DNA of 64,000 nt from Ampullaceana balthica (lineage: Eukaryota; Mollusca; Gastropoda; Lymnaeidae): positions 1,417,413 through 1,481,412 of the forward strand of contig CALYLW010000136.1 in the NCBI GenBank assembly GCA_944989445.1, written 5' to 3'. The notes beneath the pieces were generated by a model. That model was not told the origin of the DNA. It saw only the letters and a list, made by a program, of their open reading frames with translations, and made no database searches. The position numbers and the translations under genes are program-made. How positions within the stretch are numbered: the stretch's first letter is position 1; each line of letters begins with the position of its first letter. Below, piece after piece: positions 35,596 to 48,769 of this stretch.

Positions 35596-36715
35596 ATTCA
35601 TCAAAAGATATACACGTAGTTATTCATCAAAAGATATGCACGTAGGTGTTCATCAAAAGATATACATGTAGGTATTCATCAAAAGATATACACGTAGTTA
35701 TTCATCAAAAGATATACACGTAGTTATTCATCAAAAGATATACACGTAGTTATTCATCAAAAGATATACAAGTAGTTATTCATCAAAGGATATACACGTA
35801 GGTATTCATCAAAAGATATACACGTAGTTATTCATCAAAAGATATACACGTAGTTATTCATCAAAAGATATACACGTAGTTATTCATCAAAGGATATACA
35901 CGTAGGTGTTCATCAAAAGATATACATGTAGGTGTTCATCAAAAGATATATACGTAGTTATTCATCAAACGATATACACGTAGGTGTTCATCAAAAGATA
36001 TACATGTAGGCGTTCATCAAAAGATATATACGTTGTTATTCATCAAACGATATACACGTGGGTGTTCATCAAAAGATATACACGTAGTTATTCATCAAAA
36101 GATATACACGTAGTTATTCATCAAAAGATATACACGTAGTTATTCATCAAAAGATATACAAGTAGTTATTCATCAAAGGATATACACGTAGGTATTCATC
36201 AAAAGATATACACGTAGTTATTCATCAAAAGATATACACGTAGTTATTCATCAAAAGATATACACGTAGTTATTCATCAAAGGATATACACGTAGGTGTT
36301 CATAAAAAGATATACATGAAGTTGTTCATCAAAAGATATATACGTAGGTATTAATCAAAAGATATACACGTAGTTATTCATCAAAAGATATACACGTAGG
36401 TGTTCATAAAAAGATATACATGAAGTTGTTCATCAAAAGATATACACGTAGGTATTAATCAAAAGATATACACGTAGTTATTCATCAAAAGATATACACG
36501 TAGGTGTTCATAAAAAGATATACATGAAGTTGTTCATCAAAAGATATACACGTAGGTATTCATCAAAAGATATACACGTAGGTATTCATCAAAAGATATA
36601 CACGTAGGTATTCATCAAAAGATATACATGTAGGTGTTCATCAAAAGATATACACGTAGTTATTCATCAAAAGATATATACGTAGGTATTCATCAAAAGC
36701 TTTACACGTAGGTGG
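35596..36715. repeat. 26-bp minisatellite, about 43 copies
   Basis: Tandem units of 26 bp (TTCATCAAAAGATATACACG plus GTAGTTA-type ends), with variants AAAGGATA, AAACGATA, CATGTAGG and ATAAAAAG. Blocks of variants recur with a longer period of about 390 bp (15 units), so a higher-order structure exists. The unit length is not a multiple of three, so it is not coding repeats. Confidence 0.9.
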
Positions 36716-37189
36716 AGAAAATTCATCTTGAAAATATAGCGGGCATTTTTTAATGGTCTGCGGTCTGGAGCAGGGGTGAGTGGGCAAAGTACAACATGAT
36801 CATCTCCCTGAACTTCTGCGACGCAACTACGTAGAAAGACGTAAATAATTGGTTTCAGTAAATTATTTATTAAAAATTGGGCAATGTAAATGTATACACC
36901 AAAAATAAACATTTTTTTCAATTTCTTTGCTTTGTGATAATGATTTTATTTTTAATCATCGAAATTGAAAATGTTCAAATTTTATCACAAATTTATTTTA
37001 AATTCTTAAGTGCAATATATTTAAAAATCGATTTAAAAAGAATTTTTTTAAATTTCCTTTTTTTCTTTATATATATCAATGCCCATTATATATTTTGATT
37101 TATCTTTATCCACAATAATTTAACTTTCCTTCAACGTTATTGCGTTATCCAAATTTGTTTGAGCTGTCCATTTTACTGACCACTTTTAA

Positions 37190-37532
37190 AAGAAATAAAA
37201 TGAACTAAAAAACTTTTTTAAAAGAATGATGCCAAGTTGCTTTGAGGAATGTAGAATCTCAAATGTAAAAGCAGAAAATAATTTTTTTAGTCACTAACTA
37301 AGTAGTCACACAGGGGGACTCAGAACTCTAAGTTTTATTGATATTTATTGTGATCGATTGTGGGATTTAATGTGAGATATAAAATTTGATCAACTAACAC
37401 AAAAGTTCTTAGTGTGACTACTTAGTTTGTGACTAAAAAATTTTTTTTTGCTTTTTCATGCGAGATTCTACATTCCTCAGTGCAGCTGGGCCTCATTCTT
37501 TTAAAAAAAGTTTTTTTGTTCATTTTATTTGC
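37190..37532. mobile_element. Foldback element with arms over 100 bp
   Basis: The left arm (AATAAAATGAAC, AAAAGAATGATGCC, GAGGAATGTAGAATCTC, then TTTAGTCACTAACTAAGTAG) is repeated inversely on the right side. The inner part equals the MITE at 24077. This copy shows the full inverted-repeat length of the family. Confidence 0.6.
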
Positions 37533-37858
37533 TACTTTTACGCGTTAACAAAAAATTAGTAAAACGTAATTTCATTCATGAAGCCCTTTAAAATGTCCTG
37601 TTAGCCAAGTTCATCTAGAGACGAAATGTGTGAACAAAATTTGAAATTTTCTATAAATATAAACTTACACATTCTTAACTCCTTTCCAAATGTGCGCTAA
37701 TCCACTTAGCAGAAAAAAATATTTTTTTCACTACACATGGATTGTCTATATAAGACATTCTAATAATTTCGCTTGTTCTATCTGGAATGATTTTCTATAC
37801 ACACTACACATATCAAATACACAACACGACTATGCATCACGGGAAGTGTGTAATTTTT

Positions 37859-37884
37859 AAATCCCTTATATTAACTTCACCGGC

Positions 37885-37980
<96 letters not shown>

Positions 37981-39480
37981 GTCTGTCTGTCGTCATCTCA
38001 TGGGCGGGCGGGCGGAGAAAAAAGTCGACAATGACCCACTTCCCGTCATCCGATCGAGCTGAAATTTTGCACACGGGCCCGTCTAACCAAACAATGCATC
38101 GTATCAAAATTTCAGATGGATCGAACGTACCGTATTTAAATTAATGTATTTTTAGTTTATCCTTATATGAGGTATGTAATTCAAATTCATGGTTTGTTAT
38201 TGTTTTTTTTTCCACGTGAAAGTTTGAGTTGACGCGTTGAGGCGACCCGTCAAAGCGCCGGGGAAATTTTGTTTACATTTTACGTGTCACGCTGAGCTCG
38301 GTCAAGCGAATCGGTGACCAGACTTTTCCCCTCTCACCCTCCCCCCCTCCCCAGGGTTATGAAGCAAACTTGAGTTAAGACAGATTCAGTCTGTAAATGT
38401 TTGAAAATAATCAATACTGTTAGTTATGTCTCATATATAAGGGATTTATAGTCAAAAACTTTGTTCTTACGGGTTTGTTTTATTAAATCCCTTATATTAA
38501 CTTCGCGGCCGTCTCTGTCTGTCGTCATCTCATCATCTCATGGGCGGGCGGGCAGAAAAATAAAAGTCGTGCATGACCCACTTCCAGTGATTCGATCGAG
38601 CTGAAATTTGGCACACGGACCCGTCTCACCTAACAAAGCATCGTATCAAAATTTCAGATCGATCGATTGTACCGTAATTAAATTAATGCATTTTTAGTTT
38701 TTCCTTATATGAGGTATGAAATTCGAATTTAAGGTTTGTTATTGTTTTTTCCCACGTGAAAGTTTGAGTTGACGCTTAGACGTCGACTGTCGTGCCGACA
38801 CCCCCTCACGTCCCATCCCCCGTTAAAAGACAGGGGACATCACTCGGTGTCAGTCTGTAAATGCTTGTCGCGTTTGAAAATAATTTATACTGTTAAATAT
38901 GACTCTTATATAAGGGATTTATAGTCAAAAACTTTGTTTTTACGGGTTTGTTTTTTAAATCCCTTATATTAACTTCTCGGCCGTCTCATGTGATGGGCGG
39001 GCGGAAAAACAAAAGTCGAAAATGACCCACTTCCAGTGATCCGATCGAGCTGAAATTTTGCACTCGGACCCGTCTTACCTAACAATACATCGTATCAAAA
39101 TTTGTGATCGATCGATTGTACCGTAATTAAATTAATGCATTTTTAGTTTTTCCTTATATAACGTATGTAATTCAATTTCACGGTTTGTTATTGTTTTTTC
39201 CCCACGTGAAAGTTTGAGTTGACGCTTTGAGGCGACCCATCGAAGATCCGGGGTGCTTTTGTTTACATTTGACGTGTCGCGCTGAGCTCGGTCAAGCAAA
39301 TCGGTGACCAGACTTTTCCCCTCTCCCCTCCCCCCCCCCAGGGTTATGAAGCAAAGTTGAGTTAAGACAGATTCAGTCTGTATGTTTGTCGTGTTTGAAA
39401 ATAATCAATAATGTTAGCTATGTCTCATAAGAAGGGATTTATAGTCAAAAACTTTGTTTTTACAAGTTTGTTTTATTTAC
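37859..39480 (+). repeat. Three tandem copies of the GATCGATC/CCACGTGAAAG family
   Basis: Copies start at about 37859, 38485 and 38957 with AAATCCCTTATATTAACTTC. Each contains GGGCGGGCGG, GATCGAGCTGAAATTT, GTACCGTAATTAAATTAATG, CCACGTGAAAGTTTGAGTTG and the closing ATAGTCAAAAACTTTGTT. The copies are 470-630 bp long, the first enlarged by the CT run. Confidence 0.7.
37886..37976. repeat. (CT)n microsatellite
   Basis: About 45 CT units followed by GTCTGTCTGTCTGTC. It sits inside the first copy of the 37859-39480 repeat. The other copies have only GTCTCTGTCTGTC here, so the run expanded in this copy. Confidence 0.95.
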
Positions 39481-39519
39481 TTTTGTTTTTCCGCCCGACC
39501 GACCGCCTGCGAACCCAAG

Positions 39520-40020
39520 AGATGACGGTGAAGTTAATATAAGGGATTGAATTAGACAACCCCGTAAAAAGAAAGGAAGTTAATATAAAGGATTGAATTA
39601 AACAACCCCGTAAAAACAAAGTTTTTGACTATAAATCCCTTATATATGAGACATAAATAAAAAGTATTTATCATGCTTAAACGCAACAACATTTACAGAC
39701 TGAGATTGCCTTAAATACCTTTTGTTGAAAAACGGAAAAAGTTTTGGTCACGGATGGTTGAACTTAACTCAGCGTGACGCGTAAAATGTCAACAAATGCT
39801 TGCCGCTGCATCTAGAGATAAACTAAAAATGCATTAATTTAATGACGGTACATTCTATCGATCTGAAAATTTAATAGCTTTATCTCTCCTAAAGCCAAAC
39901 CTACTGTGAAAATTTCAGCTCTCTAGCAACTCAGAAAATGTGTTTACGAGCATTTTGAAAAAGTTGACGACAGGACCGGGTGCGTTAAATCCGGAATCCT
40001 TCACGAGTTAATAGGATAGG
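39520..40020 (-). repeat. Inverted copies of the same family
   Basis: GAAGTTAATATAAGGGATT occurs twice. It is followed by AACAAAGTTTTTGACTATAA and later AATGCATTAATTTAATGACG and TCGATCTGAAAA, the inverse of the preceding tandem copies. The direct and inverted blocks together form a large potential hairpin. Confidence 0.6.
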
Positions 40021-41320
40021 GGCCTCAAAAATCAGTACTCTTGATTTGAAAATACTAATTGGTACCCTAATTAATCTAAAATTGTAAAATTCTTTTGATC
40101 CTATTTAAAGGAACATTTAAATTAATTAATTTTATCAATAATACAGTTAATCACGATAAATTTTATTCAACATATGTCCACTGTCAACGGTGTAAAAACC
40201 ACATTTACATTTGAGTACAAATCCAGCATGCAGTGTTATAAAATACTATCGAGTTACTTTTATTTGAAACGTATAAATTGGAATGTATTGGAAGCAAAAA
40301 ACATGTCAAAAAATTTCATCACATATTGAAGGCAAACTACTGTTCACGAAGTTGTCATTTTCTGCTTTCTGGTTTAAAGTCTGTTTTATTTGAGTGACAG
40401 GACAGGACTCAAAATGAATAGATTTACCGTTTTGTAAAAGTGAAACTATAGAATCTCCAAGAGGGAGTGTTTATTGTTTGGGAGGAATAGTTGGGGAAAA
40501 GAAATTACCATTGACTCGGACTTTGATAACATGATCTTTAAAAAAGATGACATTAATTGTCGTAGCAGATGGAGAGTGGACATTAGTTTTTCAGCTTAGT
40601 ATGAATGAAGAAATCTTTTATTTCTAAGTGTGCTTAGCAGGTCAGTTTTAAAACTAATTTTAAAAAAAATAAAGATATTTGCATTCATTTTAAAACTATA
40701 ATATACATGTGTTAATGATAACACTCAACACATAATCATACTTTATTGATAATAATAAAATTCTTCTCGTTGAAAATTATGGTTTTGATGTCAAATTATT
40801 TAATCGAAATATTTTTTAAATACCTGTTTTGCTCCCATTAATTTGACATATTTATTTCTTGATAAAATTTGGTTAAAATTCTCTTACTTGCTTTTTAAAA
40901 TTATTATTACTATTGTGAGTGTTGAAACATCTTTAAAGTTACTACGGGTTTCAGGTGCGATACTGCAATTTCGTCAAACCATGTAGTTTCATATAAGACT
41001 GTTAAATACATAATTATGTCCTCTTATGAGGCTCTGGTAGTTACGATTAAATTTCCCCAACTAATCTGTTCGGCTCAGATAGAACATCATTTTCGAGTAC
41101 TTGTCTGGAGTATTTTGCAACCGCGCACCGGGCGACAGAGTAAACCTGCAACTGATAAAGTTGACGTGCCGTAGCTTGACTAGGTGATTTATTGGTGAGA
41201 GAAGGCGCTGCTCAGCCCCAGCCCGATCGTCCTCTGACCCAGCCGAGGTGTCAGATCGTGGCTTTAGGTCGGTCCACATATCAAATTTTCCAGCAAAACT
41301 TTGTCATGTCATAACTTTTA
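40020..41320. other. Intergenic stretch, no gene seen
   Basis: AT-rich. A GC-richer block at about 41085-41270 gives a short minus-strand ORF with no recognisable features, possibly an old repeat. Confidence 0.35.
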
Positions 41321-41323
41321 AAA

Positions 41324-41328
<5 letters not shown>

Positions 41329-41384
<56 letters not shown>
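41329..41384. repeat. (TA)n microsatellite
   Basis: Pure TA run of about 28 units. Confidence 0.95.
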
Positions 41385-41388
<4 letters not shown>

Positions 41389-42930
41389 ATATATATTGCG
41401 CCTAAGCGCGTCTGAGTGTGGGTGCTCGCTATGCGGGGTAACTCCCGAAAATAAAATAAATAAATTATTGAAAATTAAATAATAAACATTTTGGTGTCGA
41501 GATTAACAAGACGGCGTTTCTCGCTATAAAATATTGTGACTTGACGTAATAGTTCGAGCTCATATTAATTTGTAAAATGGAAACAAAGTAAAAAGAGCGC
41601 GGTTATTTCAATGAAATGTGATTTTTTTAATGGTACTATCTGTTTGTGTGTTTATGTTTGTGTGTATAAGTGTGTGAATAAAGTGAGCGTGTGTGTGTTT
41701 ATGTTGTGAACTAAATGTGATGAAACGGATTATTTGTATGTCTGATAACGTTGCGCCTCTAACAAGAATACGTATATTTTTTTTGTAAAAAATTACAGAA
41801 TTAATATATGTTTGCAAATTATATCTTTACACTGTTTCCTTTATGTATTTTCGAGATGTATTTTATTCAGCCGTTCGAAAAATTTATTTGCTTTGGTCTT
41901 TCTCCAGATGTCTACATTTATGTTCAACGTTAATCTACCTAACATTTTTGTTTACAAACCATAGTCATTGTTTTTTTAGCGCAATATTTTAACAATATTT
42001 ATATATTATTTTTTTCTATTATTTTCTTTATTATCAAATACACAGTATCATTTTACCACTTTTCTTTATATCTTTTATATGTTTAATTTAAATACTTAAT
42101 GTATTTGACATTTTACACGTTAGTTCTAAATAATCAAATACTAATCAAATACTAACAATGTATTCAATGCATTAGAGAAAGAAAGCACATGAGTGAATCC
42201 AGATACCAAACACTATAGCTTAGCCACTGTTAATATTCTTTTTTCATAAATTAAGTCAAACATGCTAGGTAAGCTATATTTATCAATGATTCTTAGGTGG
42301 GATATTTATTTTCCTTCGGTGCTTAAATAGTTTACACGATTTTTTTTTCTGGAACGATTGCTCCATAAACTGCCCCAAGGAAATAGAAGGAATGAAAAAA
42401 AATCGGTACTGTTATAGACGAAAATGGATTATATATAGGAGTTATATGCACGGACCAATGAGTGTGGGTAATAAGTGGAACAGCTATTTTTATATTGAGT
42501 CCAACTTTATGACCTTTTGAAATGTACCATTTATTGGTCAATAATATCGCACAACCCTGGATGACATAAACATATGTTTTTATACTTTTGCATATATTAA
42601 ACTAAATTTTAAGCCCAGACCTTGCGATTCAAAATGTTTCTTTAAAACAAATAAACCCCATGAACACCTTACTTAAGCATCAAAATTCACATAAATAATA
42701 TGCTTTTCCCCATAAAAAAATCATTGCTAAGAAAGGTATTTAACAGCTTACAAAATTAAAACATTCATTAAAAAAAATAGTTACATTTCTAGAACAATGA
42801 GTTGCGTAGCACACACTTCAGGTATAAACTGTACGGTTCTTTAAGGTATACATATATTTAGTGTAAAGACATATCGCGGGTATTACGACTCATATATAGG
42901 TTCTAGCTTCAGAAAGTGCGTGCTCAAGCG
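41385..42930. other. Intergenic stretch, no gene seen
   Basis: AT-rich, with a TGTGTGTTTATG-rich part at 41640-41710. No supported coding or element structure. Confidence 0.35.
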
Positions 42931-42931
42931 A

Positions 42932-45900
42932 AAAAATACACTAACAGCAACTGATATTTAGACATAACAGCTTGATTTTATTTGAGCAATATTATGCAAC
43001 GAGGATACATTTTTGTATAAAGACTGATTTCAAAGGCAGCTCATGTGGTTTACTAAATGGCAGTTTTCTTTTAAACTGTAAACACTTTCTTGAAAAAATT
43101 CTATTTAAATTATTCTGATTTAATATCAAATGCCTACAAATATATGTTATATATTAAGACCATTACCAAATATGTCAAAAGACCATTACCAAATATGTCA
43201 TTTTATAAGCTAAAAAAAGCTACAATGAAAAAAGGCTTAAATACAAATACAACGAAAAGTAATCATTTTGTTTAGTGGAACAAGTATCTGCCAATTTATT
43301 GCTTTTATAATACTAGAAGAAAAGAGTGGGACGTCCTTTCAAAATGACATAATTTATTAGAAAATCAATCTCTATGAATTTAAAAAAATAATAGTTTTTA
43401 TGTTAATATTCGTGTGAAAAGAAGATGCGTATATTAAACCCATAAACCATATTTCCACCCTCCACTAAGTATACATATTCAAAAAAATATTATCTTGCTC
43501 AAATAATAACTAATTCTTCTTAATCAGAGTTTTACAACTTCTTTTTTACAACACTGGGCCCAATATTACATGCAACTTTAGAAGAAGCTTACAACAACAT
43601 CAAACTACCAAATTCAATGAACACTTCATACATCACACTTCTACCAAAGAAAGACACAGACAAAACACAACTTATAAATTACAGGCCCATATCATTACTC
43701 AAGACAGATTATAAAATTCTTACTAAAACATTAGCCAATAAACTAAAACCACATTTAAATACTCTCATTCATGTCAATCAACAATGCAGCATTAAAGGCA
43801 GGGACATCAACAACCACAATCATTTAATCAGAGACATTATTCAATATACAAGTGAAAAACAAATTCAAACATGCATATCATCACTAGACCAGGCAAAAGC
43901 CTTTGACAGGGTAGACCATGCATACCTTCACAAGATATTACAACACAATAAATTAGGGGAATATTTTTGTAATTGGGTTAAAATTCTATACAGAACGCCT
44001 ATCAGCAAACTGATAATAAATAATATAATTTAAAAAAAAACATTGCAATTAAAAGATCAGTTAGACAAGGGTGTCTTTTATCCCCTTATCTATATATTTT
44101 ATCCTTTGAACCACTTATAGAGAAAATCAGAATGGAGAAAAACATTACAGGAATAGGGATCCCTGGAGCCAGAGATATTAAAGTGATTGCTTATGCAGAT
44201 GACACGGTATTTTCCCCCACAAATGATAGGTCAATTCACAAAATAATTTCAATTTTTCAAGATTTTGGAAAAGGTAGTGGGTCCAAGAATAATGTAAACA
44301 AATCTGAAATTATGGGGATAGGTAGGTGGCAAGATAGACTAGATTTCCCCTTAGGCATAATTTGAAAGGAGAGTCTTAGAATTTATGCGATCTTTTATTC
44401 CAATAATCAAACACAGACAAACAATGAAATATGGAGGGATATTGAACAATCAATTAAATAAATTATTGACAAAAACAAATACACAGCACAGAGAATTTTT
44501 GGAAGGAGCACAATTATAAACACATATGTCATCCCCAAAACAATATATACAGGAACAATATGGGAACCCCCACCGATAAATTCATAAGAAATTAACTCAC
44601 ACATAACTAAATACATATTCCAAGGAACAATACACAATATCAAACAAACAACACTAATAAAATCTAAGCTAAATAGAGGAATAAACTTGCAAGACATACA
44701 AACAAAAATACAAGAACTCAGAATAAAATTTAAAGGACAAGCCATTAAAAAAAGATCAGAAAATACATTCACACATTTTTACTTAGGAATCAGAATAGGA
44801 CATTTAATAGCAATTGATAACAGCACTGAAAATTACATGGGTAGAAATCAATCACAATTTCATACAGCATGCATCAAAGCAATAAAAGGTAATGAATAAG
44901 TAGTACACAAAACAACCAAATAAATATATACACATTTAATAAAAAGACAAGCAACACCTCTAAACAATAGAATTAAATGGACACAAGTTTATGGAGTTAA
45001 AAACACTGAGGAAACTTTTAAAAATACACATATCAAAGAAATATAAAATAAAGAAAAAGAAATAACATACATACTAATTTACAATACAACACCAGTCTCA
45101 TCAAGAAATTATAAAGACAGAGGTGCAAGAATAGGCTGTCCACTCTGTAGGCCAGGAGCTGATGAGACTGAACAACATTTATATCTCACATGCAATACAA
45201 TTTTACAAACTAAAAACACACTCCAACAATTCATACAAGCAGGCACAATACACAAGGTAGATATAGACAAATCAATAACACTAAACATAATACCAGACTC
45301 TATAAACAAGAAACAACAAACTATAATCTTAAAAAATACTTTCACAGTACAGAAAACACATATGGCATCACAGATTTACGGCATTCTTCCATAACCACAG
45401 GTACACAAACATAACATTAGAACACGTTTTTAGACAAACAATTCAAAACATGATATTAAACATAACAGAAGATAATTAAGGTTTTTATGTTTAAGAAATA
45501 ATATATAATGTACATTTTGTTTGTTACATTAAAAAGAAAATAATAATAATAATTTCATGCTTAAACTAAACAATAGAATTGGTGTTTTTCAAAACATTTT
45601 CCTAGAACCAAAGGAATCATATGGAAAGATATATTAAATTTTTTTGTTATTCATGTGAAAAGAAATTGAGCCTTGCCGATTAGATTTTTATAACTGTTAA
45701 GTACATTTATATTCTTTAGGAGTATATTATATAGAGAAAAGCATGCGTTTTTAAAGCAGACATACCAAAATTGATGGTTAATATTTAAACTCATCATACT
45801 CTCTATATTCTCAACACGCATATCGTGAATTTTATAAAAAGTGGTTTGATTTATCACTACCCTAATTTCATGATGCATCTACATTCATTTTTAAGGGAAA

Positions 45901-46670
45901 TTTGAGACCCAAAAGCAAATAAAGTTATTTTTTAATGGTGCCTACCCTGTTCTTGCAAAAAATACACTAACAGCAACTGATATTGTGACATAACAACTTG
46001 ATTTTATTTGAGCAATATTATACAACGAGGATAAAGTTTTGTATACAGACTGATTTTTTAAAAACTATTCTGTTTTAAAATCAAATGCCTACATAATATA
46101 TGTTATATATTAAGCCCTAACTTATATTCATTTTATAAGCTAAAAAAGCTACAATGAAAAAAGGCTTGAATATAAATACAAAGAAGAATTATCCGTTATT
46201 TAAGTGAAACAAGTATCTGCCAATTTATTGCTTTGTTACTATGCTAAAAAAATATCCTATTCGTCTTGAACTAATTTCATACTTAGCTTATAAAATGGAG
46301 TGGGTGATTTTAAGAGCTTTTTCCTAGAACCAAAGGAATCAAAGATATTGTTTTCATTTTTTGATTAATGGAAAAAGAAATTGATCCTTGCCCATTAAAT
46401 TTTTGTAACTGTTAAGGACCTTTGTTATTCTTGTAAAGCATATAGACAAAAGCGTGCGTTATTAAAGCAGAAATACCAACATTGATGGGTAATATTTAAA
46501 TTTATCATACTATCTATTTTCTAGACACACATATCGTGATTTTTATAAAGAAGGGGTTTGATTTATCACTACCCTAATTTCCTGATACGTTTACACTCAT
46601 TATTAAGGGGAATGTGAAACTCAAATCCAAATAAAGTTATTTTCATTGTGCCTACCCGTAGCCATCGCAC
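42932..46670. repeat. Duplicated two-part repeat interrupted by a LINE
   Basis: Part 1 (AATACACTAACAGCAACTGA, GAGCAATATTAT, AAGTATCTGCCAATTTATTG) lies at 42932-43310 and 45957-46240. Part 2 (CCTAGAACCAAAGGAATCA, AACTGTTAAG) lies at 45600-45955 and 46320-46670. The order is 1-[LINE]-2-1-2, so a unit of about 0.7 kb was duplicated in tandem and a LINE separates the parts of the first copy. Confidence 0.6.
43553..45480 (+). mobile_element. Decayed Tx1/L1-like LINE
   Basis: Reverse transcriptase pieces in order: [44 protein letters not shown] and YADDT (the catalytic YADD box). Then come pieces of the C-terminal region and a CPLCRPGADETEQHLYLTC zinc-knuckle-like segment. The YRPISLLNxDYKI and YADD motifs are those of L1/Tx1-type elements. 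Frameshifts and stops separate the blocks (43617-44033, 44132-44365, 44687-44899), and no endonuclease is visible. Confidence 0.7.
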
Positions 46671-46683
46671 GGGCATTGCTCTC

Positions 46684-46684
<1 letters not shown>

Positions 46685-46719
<35 letters not shown>
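46685..46719. repeat. (TA)n microsatellite
   Basis: Pure TA run at the end of the preceding two-part repeat, after GGGCATTGCTCTCG. Confidence 0.9.
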
Positions 46720-46722
<3 letters not shown>

Positions 46723-46789
46723 GCTAAATATAAATTATGAGTTCGCCATATTTGTAATATTTTTTATTTAATATTTCACAAATAATATC

Positions 46790-47075
46790 AATGGCGCGAT
46801 GGTCTAAGTGGTAGCGCACTGGACTATCGAACCGAGGCAGTTTCCCGAGTCGCGGGTTGGAGCCCAGGTACTGGCAAGGCCCCTGGGGCATTGTGCTGGC
46901 CACACATTCCCGTGCTCGTTAGTGGTGGCTAAAAACTTGTGAACGCTACATCACTTTCCCCATAGTCCGTCATGGACTGGAAAGGGGGTCATTTCAATAT
47001 CAATGCTGTGCAACTCTGCCCTTTCTTCACGGACTAAAAAACCTTAGTGGAATAATTTTTACAAGATAGTCTAAT
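46790..47075 (+). repeat. tRNA-derived SINE
   Basis: The head carries an A box (TGGTCTAAGTGGTAGCG) and a B box (GGGTTGGAGCCC) with tRNA-like spacing. It is followed by a body of about 200 bp (GTGCTGGCCACACATTCC, TAGTCCGTCATGGACTGG). The head does not make complete acceptor and T stems, so it is not a functional tRNA gene. Confidence 0.55.
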
Positions 47076-47149
47076 AATCCACAACCCCCTCACCTGACTT
47101 CATCAGCAGATAAAAAGAACGCAACAGTTATATTTACCCCTAGATACTT

Positions 47150-48500
47150 CCTATTTTCTTCGATTTGGGAACTGTAAATCTTTCATACTACAACAATATT
47201 TTATTGCTGGCAGATGCATTGGTAACTTATCTTCCGGTCTTGTCTCCACATCAAACTTATGGATGATTCGGGTATGAACTTGCTTGTGTGGTTCTGGAAT
47301 GACATTTGTCTGGGTTTTCTTTATCAGCATAGTCATTGAACTTTGACATCCTCTATCCTTGCGCTTTGTTTTCTATCTCCTCCTAATCGTTCCTTTCTTT
47401 TTACGTATCCTCTGATTTCTTTTTTTCCTTGTCACCATTTTTTTACTCACTGCTAACTCTTTCCCCACCACATCTGTCATCTAACATAGAATTTTCCTCA
47501 TCTTTTACTACGATACTTTTACCTGCTTGGCTCTCTTCGCCATCTGCAGTTTCTTCTTCTTCTCCATTTCATCACAATCACCAGCATCAAATTAAATCGC
47601 TATTTGAAACGTATTTTCCCCGTGTCATCCTTATTATTGCTATTTTCTAGATCATCAGCGGCACGCTCAGTTTTTCCCTCAAAAGCTTTATTAATTTTCT
47701 CTCAAGTAACTTTCTCCACTTCTTTATCTCTTGTTCATTCCGCCTTCTCTTTACCGTCGTCCTTAACTTATATTTCGTTTGCTTTAATTTCAATTTGATC
47801 AAGATTTGCCTCTGATCCTAAAACGACTTTAGCTGACTTATCTTCAGTGGCCTTCGCATTACCTTTCTTCTCTGGCTCGATAGGCTCTTCCTTGTCAGCA
47901 TCTTTTAATACAGCATCCATCAAAGCTTCATCTTTAAATTCTTCGGCATCTTTTTTTTTCAGTTTCAACAATCTTCTTGTCAGATTCTTCACTTTTCTTT
48001 TACGCTTACTCTTGTTTTGATGAGTCAAATTATTTTTATCACCCTTGGTATCATCAATATGATCACCCCAACACATGCTATCAGAATTCTTTGGCTTTTT
48101 TTTCGCACAATGACTAATTCTTCATTTCTTTCTTTACTTTCTTTATATTTTGTCAGGACCTAGTGTCTCGACAGCAATATTTCCTTCTCGTCTTGGTCTT
48201 AGCAGATCTTTTGTTAAATATTTCGGAAATTATTTAGTCATGTTTAATCTCGACCTCAGTGAGCTCATCTTGAACTTTGAAATCCGGCTTGTCAATCACG
48301 TCTTTGATTCTCGATTTATAGCTTTTCTTTGAATTCTCATTTTTCTTGACACGCATAGTAGTGTCCTGTTTACTTCCTTTATATTGTATCCTCTGTTTTC
48401 TTATAAAAATTTCTAGTTCCTGCTTTTTAAGTTTAAGTACTTGAGCCACATCCCAAATTTTATCTTTTTTATCCTTTTTAACAACTATATGTTTTAACAA
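47150..48500 (-). pseudogene. Decayed intronless Lys/Glu-rich coding sequence
   Basis: The minus strand is purine-rich over about 1.3 kb and reads as a Lys/Glu-rich protein in fragments separated by frameshifts: 48500-48234 (starts MLKHIVVKKDKKDK), 48076-47768 (KRKRKVKNLTRRLLKLKKKD), a stretch around 47760-47600 with several stops, and 47336-47151. No splice sites are evident, which suggests a retrocopy. The protein is not recognised. Low-complexity K/E composition could also arise in other ways. Confidence 0.4.
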
Positions 48501-48769
48501 TAAATTGACTCATCTAACTTAAATATACAATATTACTTCATTATTATATTGATTTTATAATATTGCGAGCAGATCCGACATGCGTTGCAACGATCTCAGT
48601 AAAAAATGATTAAATTTAAAGAAACCAATGAGTGGTATGTATTAAAAACAATTATGTCAGAAACCTTCGCTGAAGTTTACAAATAAACAAAATCCAAGTT
48701 TCATAGCAAACGGATACATAAAATAATGATTAAAAAGATTACAAAAGAAAAAACAATTTTAAGGGACCC

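Noticed and set aside
35596..36715. CRISPR-like array of 26-bp units
   Set aside because: Units are directly contiguous with no unique spacers, and the context is a eukaryotic genome. It is a minisatellite.
37787..38107. Ser-Leu and Arg-Glu repeat ORFs on both strands
   Set aside because: Translations of the CT microsatellite.
46790..46870. Functional tRNA gene
   Set aside because: A and B boxes are present, but the acceptor, anticodon and T stems do not pair properly and a SINE body follows.
47429..48332. Plus-strand Ser/Leu-rich ORFs
   Set aside because: Antisense readings of the purine-rich, Lys/Glu-rich minus strand.
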